DNA of 64,000 nucleotides from Silvimonas amylolytica (GCF_014645555.1 NZ_BMLY01000009.1:45357-109356); one strand, 5' to 3'. Positions 26,308 to 36,141 are shown, counted from the first letter of the stretch. The notes: generated by a model not told the origin, from the sequence alone. Numbers and translations are program-made.

Positions 26308-27846
26308 TCACTGCAGTTTCTTCTGTGCCGCAATAATCGCCGCCGACACCACCGCCAACAGCGCCAGCACGCGATAAAGATCATTGCAGGCAATCAGCAA
26401 CACCTGGTGATCCACCACCCCGGCGACTTGCGCCAACGCCGCGCGAGTCGCCTCGTCAGCAGGCATCCCCTCCCGGACGAACACCGCCTTGAGTGTGGCA
26501 ATCATGTGATTGAAGGCAGGGTTAAACTCATTGGCAAAGCCAGCGTAATAGTCATACACCGCCGCTTGCCGGTTTTGCATCATGATCGCCGCCACGGCCT
26601 GGGCCAGAGAGCCGGACCATTGTCGTAACAGGTTCTTGTTGCGATACCCATGTGCAAACTGTTCGGCCTTGAGCTCCCGGTAGGTCAACCCCGCCACCGG
26701 GATCACCAGCAAAACACCAAACAATCCTTTGGCCACCAAGGGCAAAAAGAACGCCGAGAGCGGCATGCCAGGGGGCATGAAAGAGAACACCAGACTACAC
26801 ACGGCCAGCGCGAACACGCCCGTCAACATCAATGGCTTTTTCTGCTTGAAGCGTGACGCCCAGCGCAAATACGCCAGAATCACCAGAAAACTGATGACCG
26901 AAGCAAAGGTGTTGAGCCAACCGGCTGTTTCGACCGGCACGCCCTGGGCACGCTCGGCGTAAATGGGGAACAGATAGTTACTGAAATTGGCGAGGAAGTA
27001 ATGGATGAAATACAACCCGAGGCCAGTCAGATAAACCTGGTTGTTCAAACCGCGCAGAACAAACACCGGGGATGGGTGCCGATACTGGTGCCAGGTAAAC
27101 CAGGACAGCGTGCCCACACCAACCAGCACAAACAGCCCAAAGTGCACCGGATAGGCAAAGAAATCGAAACGCGCCTCTGACAGTGCCAGTTGCACGCTGA
27201 TCACACCAACGCCGAAGATGATCAGCGGAATCGGGGTGAAATCCCCACCGTGCTGTTGCTTGGGCACCACCACCGGCAGCCATAAGAGGCAACCCAGCGC
27301 GGCCACCGCCGCCATCGGCACCACGCCCCAGAATACCCAGCGCCAACTGTAGTTTTCAATCCATGTACCGGCCAAAGCCGGGGCCAGGGCTGAGACCGAA
27401 AAAATGGCGATCATGAAATACCGGATCGCAGTGCCCCGTTCTTTGGGCGTGAACATCAGATTGATGAGAATGCGGCTGCTGGTAAACAGCGCACCGCCGC
27501 CCAGCCCCTGAATGGCGCGGCACAGGATTAACTGATCAGGTGTATTGCAAAAGCCGGAGAGCAACGCGCCCAGCGCAAACAGCGCCAGCGCAGCACCCAG
27601 AAAATTGCGGTACCCCAGGCGGTGGGCCAGCCATGCCTGTTTCATGATCACCAGCATGCTGGTACAGGCATAGGCGGCGACGGCGAGCACGAACTCTTGC
27701 GGGCCTGCGTCAATACCGCCCTGGATATGACTACTGCTGAAAACAAACAGACTGTTTTCAAAGAACTCGACTGCGGTGGTCAACCCAAGCAGCGCCATGA
27801 CCCAGCGCTTGTCTTTGGGCGCACAGTATGGCGCCAGGCGTTTCAC
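26308..27846 (-). CDS. DHA2-type major facilitator drug/efflux transporter
   Basis: The 512-residue inner-membrane protein resembles the 14-helix DHA2 (EmrB-like) proton antiporters. Signature pieces are LAHRLGYRNFLGAALALFALGALLSGFCNT (motif A region) and LILCRAIQGLGGGALFTSSRILINLMF (motif B/C). The GTG start (27844-27846) overlaps the stop of the upstream MarR gene (GTGA), so the two are translationally coupled, as in emrRAB or farR-linked systems. Unlike EmrA-EmrB, no membrane-fusion protein gene is present. It probably exports a toxic hydrophobic compound that the MarR protein senses. Confidence 0.9.
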   Translation of the reverse strand: MKRLAPYCAPKDKRWVMALLGLTTAVEFFENSLFVFSSSHIQGGIDAGPQEFVLAVAAYACTSMLVIMKQAWLAHRLGYRNFLGAALALFALGALLSGFCNTPDQLILCRAIQGLGGGALFTSSRILINLMFTPKERGTAIRYFMIAIFSVSALAPALAGTWIENYSWRWVFWGVVPMAAVAALGCLLWLPVVVPKQQHGGDFTPIPLIIFGVGVISVQLALSEARFDFFAYPVHFGLFVLVGVGTLSWFTWHQYRHPSPVFVLRGLNNQVYLTGLGLYFIHYFLANFSNYLFPIYAERAQGVPVETAGWLNTFASVISFLVILAYLRWASRFKQKKPLMLTGVFALAVCSLVFSFMPPGMPLSAFFLPLVAKGLFGVLLVIPVAGLTYRELKAEQFAHGYRNKNLLRQWSGSLAQAVAAIMMQNRQAAVYDYYAGFANEFNPAFNHMIATLKAVFVREGMPADEATRAALAQVAGVVDHQVLLIACNDLYRVLALLAVVSAAIIAAQKKLQ

Positions 27847-28334
27847 GCGGTCTGGTTCTCCAGCCCCTCATGAAAGTGTGTCAGCTCGGCCGCAATCTGG
27901 TCCTGACTGTCGTTATCGAAGACAGACCAGGCGCGGTGATACACCGCATGCACCACCGGCACAGCACGGTTCAACTGTGTTTTGCCTTCAGGCGTCAGCG
28001 TCAGCATCATGCGACGGCGATCTTCTTTGTCGAGCGTACGCGTAACCCAACCTGCGGTTTCCAGGCTATCCATCAGCCGGGTGACCTGGGTGCGCGTCAT
28101 GTCGAGCAACTTGCTCACTTCGGAAGGGTTGGTCGGCGGGGCGTTTTCATCGGCCAGCAACATGGCCATGGCTAGATACTGGGGCATGTTCATGCCACAC
28201 GGTTCCAGCGCCTCGTTGATACGCATCTCCAGCATTGCAGCTGCTCTGAACAGCGTCCGGGAGAGGAGTATTTCTTTTTGTGGTGCCGCGTCAAAAGACT
28301 GGCAAAACCTGGCAATACGCGCTTGGTAGCTCAT
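27843..28334 (-). CDS. MarR-family transcriptional regulator
   Basis: The 163-residue protein has a winged helix: NPSEVSKLLDMTRTQVTRLMDSLETAGWVTRTLDKEDRRRMMLTLTPEGKTQL is the MarR DNA-binding domain with the DxRxxxxxLT wing (DKEDRRRMMLTLT). The ATG at 28332 has a strong GGGGGA site. The frame extends much further upstream but without family similarity. It is the first gene of a two-gene operon with a DHA2 exporter and most likely represses it. The 207 bp upstream are unusually AT-rich. Confidence 0.92.
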   Translation of the reverse strand: MSYQARIARFCQSFDAAPQKEILLSRTLFRAAAMLEMRINEALEPCGMNMPQYLAMAMLLADENAPPTNPSEVSKLLDMTRTQVTRLMDSLETAGWVTRTLDKEDRRRMMLTLTPEGKTQLNRAVPVVHAVYHRAWSVFDNDSQDQIAAELTHFHEGLENQTA

Positions 28335-28341
28335 GAGAAGT

Positions 28342-28430
28342 CCCCCTGATTTATTATTTCTTATGTGATAATTGCAAATGTAATTTAAATGATGTTGCTT
28401 GTAAATATCAAGTTTAGTGAAGTCGACTGA
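28342..28430. promoter_or_regulatory. AT-rich promoter region of the marR-exporter operon
   Basis: This stretch is sharply AT-rich compared with its surroundings and includes TAATTTAAATGA with the palindrome ATTTAAAT. MarR proteins usually bind imperfect palindromes in such regions, so this is the likely operator and promoter. No exact operator can be delimited. Confidence 0.4.
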
Positions 28431-28541
28431 ACACGACGCAACCAGATGCGAGGGTGTTGCTAAAGTGTCAGTCTTCACGCGTGTACAAGCCGCTACACGC
28501 TTGTCATGGATTCGTAATCGGGCTGTGTCAGCCTTGCCGGG

Positions 28542-30344
28542 ATGAATACCCGAGCAGCCTTTATGAACCCCCTTTTGAATCTGGACAATCTTCGGCGCGA
28601 TCTGGAAGAAATCATCCGGGAAAAACGCCTGTCGGCATTGTTCCAGCCCATTGCTTCTTTGCACGACGGTGAAGCATTCGGGTATGAAGGGCTGATTCGC
28701 GGTCCGTCTACCAGTTTTCTGCACTCTCCCATCAATCTGTTCCGCTGTGCCGAACAGGTGGGCATTCTGCCTTTGCTGGATTTCGCCTGCCGCCGTGCGA
28801 TTATTGAATCGTTTGTGGCGCAGAACTTGCCGGGCCGCCTGTTTTTGAACGTCAGCCCGGCTTGTCTCTCTCATCCGGACTTTCACCCTGGCGCCACGCT
28901 CGACATCCTGCGCGAAACCGGTATGGCGCCCCAGCGCGTGGTGATTGAACTCACCGAAACCCAGCCCACGCACGATTACGAACAACTGAAAGAAGCCCTG
29001 CTGCATTACCGCGAAATGGGTTTCCGGATTGCGCTGGACGACCTGGGCGAGGGATTTTCGTCGCTGCGCTTGTGGTCCGAACTCAAGCCAGACTTCGTAA
29101 AGATCGACAAATACTTTGTACAGGGTCTTGCCGCTGATGCGCAAAAGCGCCAGTTTGTGCGCTCAATCCAGCACATTGCGCTCAACATCGGCACCCGTGT
29201 GGTAGCCGAAGGCATCGAGACCCCGCAAGAACTGCAAGTGGTACAGCGCATTGGTATCGCGTTTGCCCAGGGTTATCACATTGGCAAGCCGCTGGCCCAC
29301 CCGCCGCGGCATATTGCGCTGGATTTGTCCGAGTCCCCTACCCCACCGTTGCCAGGCCAGGGCCACCGCAATGCGGGTGGTCTGTTGGTCACCGTCGATA
29401 CGGTGCCACCTTCCGAAACCTGTGACGCAGTGTTCCAGCGCTTTACTGAAGCGCCGCAACTGTATGCGATCCCCGTGGTAGAAAACCAGCGGCCGCTGGG
29501 TTTGCTCAAGCGCCACGAAGTGCTGGAGTTTTTCTCTCGCCCGTTCTCGCATGAGTTGCATGGCTCCCGCGCGTGTTCGCATCTGATGGATCGCGCGCCG
29601 TTGATTGTCGAGCAGTCGATGAGTTTGCAAGAACTCTCTCAAATGGTGACCACGGCCGAACGCCGCTACCTGGCGGACGGCTTCATCATTACCCAGAATG
29701 GCCACTATCAAGGCATGGGTACCGGCCATGATCTGGTGCGCGCCATTACCGAGTTGCAAATCCGCGCCGCCCGTTACGCCAATCCACTGACCTTGTTGCC
29801 GGGCAATGTGCCCATTCAGGAAAAGCTGGAAACGCTGCTCGATGAAGCCCGTCCGTTCACGATGGTGTATTTCGATCTGGACTACTTCAAACCCTACAAC
29901 GATGTCTATGGCTACGTCCGCGGCGATGACATGATCCGTCTGACTGGCGAGTTGCTGATGCGCGCCGCCGACCCGCAAACCGACTTTGTCGGCCACATTG
30001 GCGGTGATGACTTTGTCGTGATTTTCCGCTCCAGCGACTGGCACGAGCGCTGTGAAGCACTGCTGGAAGAATTCGCCCAGCGCGTCACCGGCTTCTTCTA
30101 TAGCGAGCATCTGGCTGCCGGCCATTACGATGCGCCAGATCGCCGTGGTGTCATGCAACAACAACCGCTGGTGACGCTGTCTGCCGGTGTAGTTGAAGTC
30201 GAACCCGGCCAGTTTGAGAACCATCACCAGATCGCCGCAGCGGCCACACACGCCAAGAGCATGGCCAAGCAAACTCCGGGGTGTTCGCTATTTGTGGAAC
30301 GGCGTCGTCCGCCAGAGCCGCTGCCAGCGCCGATTGCGGCTTGA
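28542..30344 (+). CDS. EAL-CBS-GGDEF cyclic di-GMP signalling protein
   Basis: The cytosolic protein has 600 residues. The N-terminal EAL domain has EGL at 49-51 in place of EAL and keeps the other catalytic residues: Asn in LFLNVSP, Glu in IELTETQ, the Asp pair in ALDDLGEGFSS, Lys in KIDKYF and Glu in EGIET. It is therefore probably an active phosphodiesterase. A CBS pair (about 280-410) may bind a nucleotide. The C-terminal GGDEF domain has GGDDF at 487-491 and may be a cyclase or a GTP sensor. There is no membrane helix. Two starts are possible, 28542 and 28563; neither has a strong ribosome-binding site. Confidence 0.9.
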   Translation: MNTRAAFMNPLLNLDNLRRDLEEIIREKRLSALFQPIASLHDGEAFGYEGLIRGPSTSFLHSPINLFRCAEQVGILPLLDFACRRAIIESFVAQNLPGRLFLNVSPACLSHPDFHPGATLDILRETGMAPQRVVIELTETQPTHDYEQLKEALLHYREMGFRIALDDLGEGFSSLRLWSELKPDFVKIDKYFVQGLAADAQKRQFVRSIQHIALNIGTRVVAEGIETPQELQVVQRIGIAFAQGYHIGKPLAHPPRHIALDLSESPTPPLPGQGHRNAGGLLVTVDTVPPSETCDAVFQRFTEAPQLYAIPVVENQRPLGLLKRHEVLEFFSRPFSHELHGSRACSHLMDRAPLIVEQSMSLQELSQMVTTAERRYLADGFIITQNGHYQGMGTGHDLVRAITELQIRAARYANPLTLLPGNVPIQEKLETLLDEARPFTMVYFDLDYFKPYNDVYGYVRGDDMIRLTGELLMRAADPQTDFVGHIGGDDFVVIFRSSDWHERCEALLEEFAQRVTGFFYSEHLAAGHYDAPDRRGVMQQQPLVTLSAGVVEVEPGQFENHHQIAAAATHAKSMAKQTPGCSLFVERRRPPEPLPAPIAA

Positions 30345-30363
30345 TTGCCGAAGATCGGCAGAT

Positions 30364-30397
30364 AAAAAAACGCCAGCGCATAAGCTGGCGTTTTTTT
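30364..30397. terminator. Bidirectional terminator between the EAL-GGDEF gene and metY
   Basis: AAAAAAACGCCAGC (30364-30377) pairs with GCTGGCGTTTTTTT (30384-30397). It serves both convergent genes. Confidence 0.93.
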
Positions 30398-30414
30398 ATC
30401 TGCCGGAAAACCGG

Positions 30415-31689
30415 TCAGGCGGCCTTATCCAGCGCCTGCTGCAAATCGGCAATGATGTCGTCGATATGCTCAATCCCGATCGACAAGCGCACGGTGTCTT
30501 CCGTTACACCTGCCTTGGCCAGTTCTTCGGGCGACAATTGCCGGTGAGTGGTGCTGGCCGGATGGCATGCCAGACTTTTCGCATCGCCAATGTTCACCAG
30601 CCGGGTGATCAGTTGCAACGCGTCCTGAAAGCGTGCTCCGGCTGCGCGGCCGCCCTTCACGCCAAAGGTCAGCAAGCCAGAGGCTTTGCCGCCAAAGTAT
30701 TTCTGCACCAGTCCGTGCGACGGGTGCTCTGGCAAACCGGCGTAATTCACCCATTCCACCGCGCGATGTGTCTTGAGAAACTGCGCCGCCTTGAGCGCGT
30801 TTTCTGAGTGACGATCCAGCCGCAAGCCCAGGGTTTCCAGCCCCTGCAGGATGAGAAACGCGTTGAATGGCGAAATCGCTGCGCCCATGTTTCTCAACGG
30901 CACGGTCCGTGCGCGGCCGATATAGGCGGCCTCACCCAGTGCCTCGGTGTACACCACGCCGTGATAGCTCACTTCCGGTTCGTTCAGACGCTTGAAGCGG
31001 GTTTTGTGTTGCGCCCACGGGAACTTGCCCGAGTCGACAATCGCCCCACCAATGCTGGTACCGTGGCCGCCAATGTATTTGGTCAGCGAATGCACGACGA
31101 TATCGGCCCCATGTTCAAACGGGCGGGTGAGGTACGGCGTCGGCACGGTGTTGTCGACAATCAGCGGCACGCCTCCCTGATGCGCGACATCGGCAAACGC
31201 GGCGAAATCCACCACGTTGCCCAGCGGATTGCCGATGGATTCGACAAACACGGCTTTGGTCCGGGCATCAATCAATCTGGCGGCCGATTGCGGATCTTTG
31301 GCATCGGCAAAGCGTACCTCAATGCCGTATTGCGGCAGCGTGTGGGCAAACAGGTTGTAAGTACCGCCGTAGAGCGTACTGGTTGCGATGATGTTGTCGC
31401 CAGCCTCGGCGATGGTCAGGATCGAATAGGTGATGGCTGCCTGACCGGATGCCAGCGCCAGCGCCCCTATCCCGCCTTCCAGCGCTGCCAGCCGCTTTTC
31501 CAGCACATCCGTCGTCGGGTTCATGATGCGGGTGTAGATGTTGCCGGCCACCTTCAGGTCGAACAAATCTGCACCATGCTGGGTGTCATCAAACGAGTAA
31601 CTGGTGGTCTGATAAATCGGCACCGCGACGGCGCGGGTGGTTGGGTCGCCATCAAAACCGGCGTGGATGGCCAGGGTATCAAACTTCAT
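30415..31689 (-). CDS. metY: O-acetylhomoserine sulfhydrylase
   Basis: This PLP enzyme makes homocysteine directly from O-acetylhomoserine and sulfide. The 424-residue Cys/Met metabolism protein has TLAIHAGFDGDPTTRAVAVPIYQTTSYSF at the N-terminus, YTRIMNPTTDVLEKRLAALEGG and the PLP lysine in VHSLTKYIGGHGTSIGG. The end is STTHRQLSPEELAKAGVTEDTVRLSIGIEH. The long insertions and YTRIMNPT favour MetY over cystathionine gamma-synthase. The upstream region to mutL (31690-31873) is AT-rich and holds both divergent promoters. Confidence 0.93.
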   Translation of the reverse strand: MKFDTLAIHAGFDGDPTTRAVAVPIYQTTSYSFDDTQHGADLFDLKVAGNIYTRIMNPTTDVLEKRLAALEGGIGALALASGQAAITYSILTIAEAGDNIIATSTLYGGTYNLFAHTLPQYGIEVRFADAKDPQSAARLIDARTKAVFVESIGNPLGNVVDFAAFADVAHQGGVPLIVDNTVPTPYLTRPFEHGADIVVHSLTKYIGGHGTSIGGAIVDSGKFPWAQHKTRFKRLNEPEVSYHGVVYTEALGEAAYIGRARTVPLRNMGAAISPFNAFLILQGLETLGLRLDRHSENALKAAQFLKTHRAVEWVNYAGLPEHPSHGLVQKYFGGKASGLLTFGVKGGRAAGARFQDALQLITRLVNIGDAKSLACHPASTTHRQLSPEELAKAGVTEDTVRLSIGIEHIDDIIADLQQALDKAA

Positions 31690-31838
31690 CGCTACGGCTC
31701 CTCGGTGTGACTGGGTTTGGGGGAAAACAGCAGATTGCGCCAGTGGCCAAATGTTTTCAATATTCCACGGAAGAATTAGTTTTCACATCAATATAACCAA
31801 TATCTAATAATGTGGCTCGCTAGTACGGCAGTTGCCAC

Positions 31839-31847
31839 TGGTATAAT
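31839..31847 (+). promoter_or_regulatory. Extended -10 promoter of mutL
   Basis: TGGTATAAT matches the extended -10 consensus TGnTATAAT exactly. It ends 26 nt before the mutL ATG. The -35 region is weak, as is usual for this promoter class. Confidence 0.65.
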
Positions 31848-31873
31848 CCAGTCTTTGCCCATCCTGGCCTGCC

Positions 31874-33760
31874 ATGCCCCGCATCCAGCTTTTGTCCGAC
31901 CAACTGGTTAACCAGATCGCCGCTGGCGAAGTGGTCGAGCGCCCTGCCTCTGCCCTCAAGGAGTTACTGGAAAACAGCCTGGATGCTAGCGCCGAAAACA
32001 TTGGCGTAGAACTGGCTGCCGGTGGCACCAAACTCATCAAGGTGATTGACGACGGCATTGGCATTGAGCGCGAAGACCTGGCACTGGCGCTGCATCGCCA
32101 CGCAACCAGCAAAATCCGGGACTTCGATGATCTGCAAAAAGTCGCCACACTCGGTTTCCGGGGCGAAGGTCTGGCCTCGATTGCATCCGTTTCGCGCCTG
32201 ACGTTGACGAGTCGTTTCAACGGGGCCGCACATGCCTGGCGTGTTGAGTCTGACCATGGCCGCCTGCACGATGCCGAACCCGCCGCGCTGGCGGTCGGCA
32301 CGACCATTGAAGTGCATGATCTGTATTACCAGACACCGGCCCGTCGCAAATTCCTCAAGTCCGATGGCACCGAGTTCGCCCATTGCGAAGACATGGTCAA
32401 GCGCCTGGCGCTGGCCAATCCGGACAAGCAATTCACGCTGATCCACAACAACCGCGCCAGCCTGCGCGTGATGCGTGGCGATGTACTGAAGCGCTGCGCT
32501 GCCTTGCTGGGCGATGAATTTGCGCAATCGGCCGTACAGGTGGAAGAGCGCGCCGGCCCACTGCGCTTGTGGGGTCTGGCCGGCAGCCCGACCCTCAGCA
32601 AAGGGTCACGCGACGCACAGTATTTCTTTGTGAACGGCCGCTTTGTGCGCGACAAAGTCATCGCCCACGCCCTGCGTGAGGCCTATCGTGATGTGTTACA
32701 TCATGACCGTCACGCTGCTTATTGCCTGTTCCTGGAGCTGGACCCGGAAGGTGTGGACGTGAATGTCCACCCAACCAAGATCGAAGTGCGCTTTCGCGAA
32801 TCCCAAGCCATTTACGGTTTCATGCTGCGTAGCCTGACCAAGGCACTGGCGGGGACCAAAGCGGGCACGGCCCCGGCAGGCGTTGATCCGGAAACCGGCG
32901 AAATCCTCACCCCGCCGTATGCACCGCCTGCCCCTGCCCCAGCCTATAACCAGCCCGTGTGGCGGCAAACGCCAATGAATATCCCGGTCGTCCAGGAGCC
33001 GCTGGCCGTGTACGACCGCATGTTTGGCGATCTCAAGCGCGACCCGGGTGCGCCGCAGCCGGTACCCGCATGGCAGCCGGCCGATACCACCACATTGGCA
33101 ACGCCGCCCACCTATAACCCAGGCCTGCCGATGGCCGCACCGCGCGCAGTGATGCCCGCAGAGGACGAAAACGGCATTCCCCCTCTGGGATTTGCCGTCG
33201 CGCAGATTCACGGTGTGTATATCCTGGCGCAAGCGGCTGAGGGGCTGATTGTGGTCGACATGCACGCCGCACACGAACGCGTGGTCTATGAAAAGCTCAA
33301 GAACGCACTGGATCTGGATCAGATGCCCAGCCAGCCGCTGTTGATCCCGCATCTATTTGGCGCAGACCGGTTTGAAGTGGCCGCCGTGGAAGATCACCGT
33401 GATGCCCTGGCGCAACTCGGGTTTGATATATCGGTCGCCTCCCCCACGCAACTGGCCATCCGCGGTATCCCCATGCTGTTGAAAGATGCCGATGCGGTGG
33501 AACTTGCGCGTTCCGTCCTCAAAGATGTGCGTGAAGTCGGCGCTAGCCAGATGTTGACCGGCCGCCGTAATGAACTGCTGGCCACCATGGCGTGCCATGG
33601 TGCCGTACGCGCCAACCGCGCGCTGACCATTCCGGAAATGAACGCGCTGCTACGCGAAATGGAAGCCACTGAACGTTCCGGCCAATGTAACCACGGCCGG
33701 CCCACCTGGTTCCGCCTGACCATGCATGATCTGGACAAGATGTTCATGCGGGGCCAGTGA
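31874..33760 (+). CDS. mutL: DNA mismatch repair protein MutL (endonuclease-type)
   Basis: The protein has 628 residues. The N-terminal GHKL ATPase has QIAAGEVVERPASALKELLENSLDA, DDGIGIEREDL and ATLGFRGEGLASIASV. A Pro/Ala-rich linker (about 335-430) precedes the C-terminal dimerisation domain. That domain carries the metal-binding nicking-endonuclease motif DMHAAHERVVYE (462-473), fitting DQHA(x2)E(x4)E with Met for Gln, plus ACHGAVRA and QCNHGRPT. It should therefore nick DNA itself and not need MutH, as in most bacteria outside the E. coli group. It is the first gene of a run: membrane protein, miaA, GNAT. mutL-miaA linkage is ancient. Confidence 0.96.
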   Translation: MPRIQLLSDQLVNQIAAGEVVERPASALKELLENSLDASAENIGVELAAGGTKLIKVIDDGIGIEREDLALALHRHATSKIRDFDDLQKVATLGFRGEGLASIASVSRLTLTSRFNGAAHAWRVESDHGRLHDAEPAALAVGTTIEVHDLYYQTPARRKFLKSDGTEFAHCEDMVKRLALANPDKQFTLIHNNRASLRVMRGDVLKRCAALLGDEFAQSAVQVEERAGPLRLWGLAGSPTLSKGSRDAQYFFVNGRFVRDKVIAHALREAYRDVLHHDRHAAYCLFLELDPEGVDVNVHPTKIEVRFRESQAIYGFMLRSLTKALAGTKAGTAPAGVDPETGEILTPPYAPPAPAPAYNQPVWRQTPMNIPVVQEPLAVYDRMFGDLKRDPGAPQPVPAWQPADTTTLATPPTYNPGLPMAAPRAVMPAEDENGIPPLGFAVAQIHGVYILAQAAEGLIVVDMHAAHERVVYEKLKNALDLDQMPSQPLLIPHLFGADRFEVAAVEDHRDALAQLGFDISVASPTQLAIRGIPMLLKDADAVELARSVLKDVREVGASQMLTGRRNELLATMACHGAVRANRALTIPEMNALLREMEATERSGQCNHGRPTWFRLTMHDLDKMFMRGQ

Positions 33761-33763
33761 GGA

Positions 33764-34537
33764 ATGAACTCGGTATTGATCGCCAAACTGTTTGCCGGCC
33801 CGATCGTCATCGCACTGGCCAGCCTGGCGGGTAAACGCTGGGGCCCGACGATCGCCGGGGTAATCGGCGGTCTGCCGCTGATTGCGGCCTGCGTGATGGT
33901 GACCTTGTGGCTGGCTTATGGTCAGGACTACACCATGACCACGGCGTACAGCGCACCATCCGGCCTGTGGGCCAACGCCGTGTACATGATTGCGCTGGGC
34001 TGGAGCAGCCGGCGCTTTGGCTGGGCCGGCATGCTGGCCTGCGGCTGGCTGGTTTACCTGGCCGCCGCCTGGACGCTTGCAGCCAGTGGTCTGGCACAGC
34101 AAGACTGGGTACGCTGGGGAGCTATCCCTGCGCTGTGGATTTCATTCTATCTTTTGCCCCGCATTACAGAAGCACCTGTCGCCCGACCGTTGCCGCACAG
34201 TGAACTGATCGCGCGCATGGCCGTCGCCCTGGCCCTGGTCGCTACATTGACCACGCTGTCGCAACAACTGGGCCCCTCGCTGACGGGGGTGCTCTCTGGC
34301 GGCCCGGTCGCCGCGACGGTCATCCCCGCCTTCACCCGCGCACGGGGTGACAGCAATGGCGTGGTCTATCAAGTGCGCGGCTTTTTGATCGGGCTGATTG
34401 GCTTTGCCTTAAGCTTTTTGTTGCTGGTGCCGCTGGCAAAACACATTGGTGCATGGGCTGCACTGCCTTCCGCCGTGCTCGCCATGACCACCAGCCTGGC
34501 CTTGAACTGGTTCTCCCGCCGCCGGAGTCACGCATGA
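33764..34537 (+). CDS. Conserved integral membrane protein with internal repeat
   Basis: The 257-residue protein has about eight hydrophobic segments and no recognised family name. It shows an internal duplication: [23 protein letters not shown] near the N-terminus and [22 protein letters not shown] in the second half share the pattern G-P-x-x-x-G-V-x-x-G-x-P-x-x-A. This suggests two fused halves of an ancestral small transporter, similar in layout to GlpM-like proteins. It starts 3 nt after the mutL stop and overlaps miaA by ATGA, so translation is coupled on both sides. Confidence 0.7.
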   Translation: MNSVLIAKLFAGPIVIALASLAGKRWGPTIAGVIGGLPLIAACVMVTLWLAYGQDYTMTTAYSAPSGLWANAVYMIALGWSSRRFGWAGMLACGWLVYLAAAWTLAASGLAQQDWVRWGAIPALWISFYLLPRITEAPVARPLPHSELIARMAVALALVATLTTLSQQLGPSLTGVLSGGPVAATVIPAFTRARGDSNGVVYQVRGFLIGLIGFALSFLLLVPLAKHIGAWAALPSAVLAMTTSLALNWFSRRRSHA

Positions 34538-35496
34538 ATACGCCCCTCCCGCCCGCCATTTTTCTGATGGGCCCGACCGCCAGTGGCAAGACCGCCAGCG
34601 CCATCGGACTGATTGAATCCGGCCTGCCCGTTGAACTGATTTCTGTTGATTCTGCGCTGGTGTTCAAAGAGATGGACATTGGCACCGCCAAGCCAACCGC
34701 CGACGAACTGGCGCGGGCACCGCATCATCTGATCGACATCATCAGCCCGGAACACGCTTACTCTGCAGCGCAATTCCGTACCGATGCGCTTGCGCTGATG
34801 CAAGACATCACCGCTCGCGGCAAAGTCCCGGTCCTGGTCGGCGGCACGATGCTGTACTTCAATACGCTGCAACACGGTATACACGACTTGCCACAGGCCA
34901 ACCCGGCACTGCGGGCCGAACTGCACGCCGAAGCCGCCCAACTGGGTTGGCCCGCCATGCATGAAAAGCTGGCAAGGCTTGATCCGCCAACAGCAGCACG
35001 GCTGGAGCCAGGTGACTCGCAACGCATCGAGCGCGCGCTGGAAATCTGCATGCTCTCTGGCCGGCCTATGTCTGAACTGCTGGCAGAACCCGCCGCAGGC
35101 CCGGTGCCATACACATTGCTGAAGCTGGCACTCTTGCCGGATGACCGCGCCGTATTGCATGAGCGCATCGCCATCCGCTTTGACCAGATGTTGCATGGCG
35201 GCCTGATTGATGAAGTACGCCGGCTACGTGAGCACTACGCGCTAACGCCTGATCTGCCCTCCATGCGCTGCGTCGGCTATCGGCAAACCTGGGATTACCT
35301 GGATGGCATGTTTGGCCTGCCGGAGCTGCGCGAGAAGGGGCTTGCCGCCACCCGCCAGCTGGCCAAGCGCCAGTTGACCTGGCTGCGCGGCATGGATGAC
35401 GTGTGCCCCATCAACTGTCTGCAACCCGGATTACCGAATGCGGTACGTGACGCGGTACAGGCGTTTCTTCGCGAACAAGGTCATCAACACGCATGA
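34534..35496 (+). CDS. miaA: tRNA dimethylallyltransferase
   Basis: This enzyme adds dimethylallyl to A37 of tRNAs reading UNN codons. The 320-residue protein has the P-loop [17 protein letters not shown], the [18 protein letters not shown] segment, [32 protein letters not shown] and the C-terminal KRQLTWLRG. The true start (34534) overlaps the preceding stop by ATGA with GGAG upstream. Codons further upstream belong to the previous gene in another frame. It completes the familiar mutL-miaA pairing, although hfq does not follow. Confidence 0.97.
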   Translation: MNTPLPPAIFLMGPTASGKTASAIGLIESGLPVELISVDSALVFKEMDIGTAKPTADELARAPHHLIDIISPEHAYSAAQFRTDALALMQDITARGKVPVLVGGTMLYFNTLQHGIHDLPQANPALRAELHAEAAQLGWPAMHEKLARLDPPTAARLEPGDSQRIERALEICMLSGRPMSELLAEPAAGPVPYTLLKLALLPDDRAVLHERIAIRFDQMLHGGLIDEVRRLREHYALTPDLPSMRCVGYRQTWDYLDGMFGLPELREKGLAATRQLAKRQLTWLRGMDDVCPINCLQPGLPNAVRDAVQAFLREQGHQHA

Positions 35497-35939
35497 TTCA
35501 TCACGACATCTTGATCCGCCCGGCAGCCCTGCACGATGCGCCGGCGCTGTCTGCGTTGCTGCCAGAGTTAGGTTATGAATTGTCGGCAGAACGGCTGACC
35601 GACAAACTCGCCCGTTTTGCGGCCTCTGCCAATGAGGGCGTCTTCGTCGCAGAACGCGATAGCATCGTGATCGGCCTGATCAGCCTGCATGTTCTGGAGT
35701 TCTTCCATGACGACGGCAACCTTGGACGCATCACCGCACTGGTCGTCACCGAAGCCGGCCGTGGCCTGGGCGTTGGTGCTGCGCTCGTCGCCGCTGGTGA
35801 AACCTGGTGCGCGGCACGCGGAGTAACACACATGGAAGTCACCAGCAGCGAATATCGCATTGCTGCCCACCCGTTTTATGAAGCGTGTGGTTATGCAGTC
35901 ATCAAGCAGCGCTTTGTCAAAACACTGCCTGTCGCCTGA
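35493..35939 (+). CDS. GNAT-family N-acetyltransferase
   Basis: The 148-residue protein begins [23 protein letters not shown], the usual beta1-alpha1 of GNAT enzymes. It has motif A in [27 protein letters not shown] (acetyl-CoA pyrophosphate loop RGLGVG) and ends [19 protein letters not shown]. It resembles aminoglycoside or small-molecule acetyltransferases in general, but the substrate is unknown. It overlaps miaA by ATGA and is the last gene of the mutL operon; a bidirectional terminator follows about 145 nt later. Confidence 0.88.
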   Translation: MIHHDILIRPAALHDAPALSALLPELGYELSAERLTDKLARFAASANEGVFVAERDSIVIGLISLHVLEFFHDDGNLGRITALVVTEAGRGLGVGAALVAAGETWCAARGVTHMEVTSSEYRIAAHPFYEACGYAVIKQRFVKTLPVA

Positions 35940-36084
35940 GCAGCCATGCCAACCTGTAGACCAGCGTCATTAGTGGTTAACGCCCGCTGATGCCCTGCCC
36001 GTACCGGATTTTTGCGACAACCGGGGTGGTCTCATGGCGGTCGCGGCATGGCTGGATCAGCACGCAGACAGATGATCCAAAGAG

Positions 36085-36113
36085 AAACGGCGCACAAAGC
36101 GCCGTTTTCTTTT
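36085..36113. terminator. Bidirectional terminator
   Basis: AAACGGCGC (36085-36093) pairs with GCGCCGTTT (36099-36107), followed by TCTTTT. It ends the mutL operon and the convergent SRPBCC gene. Confidence 0.85.
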
Positions 36114-36141
36114 GCATGAATCCACATCAACTGTTTTCCGT

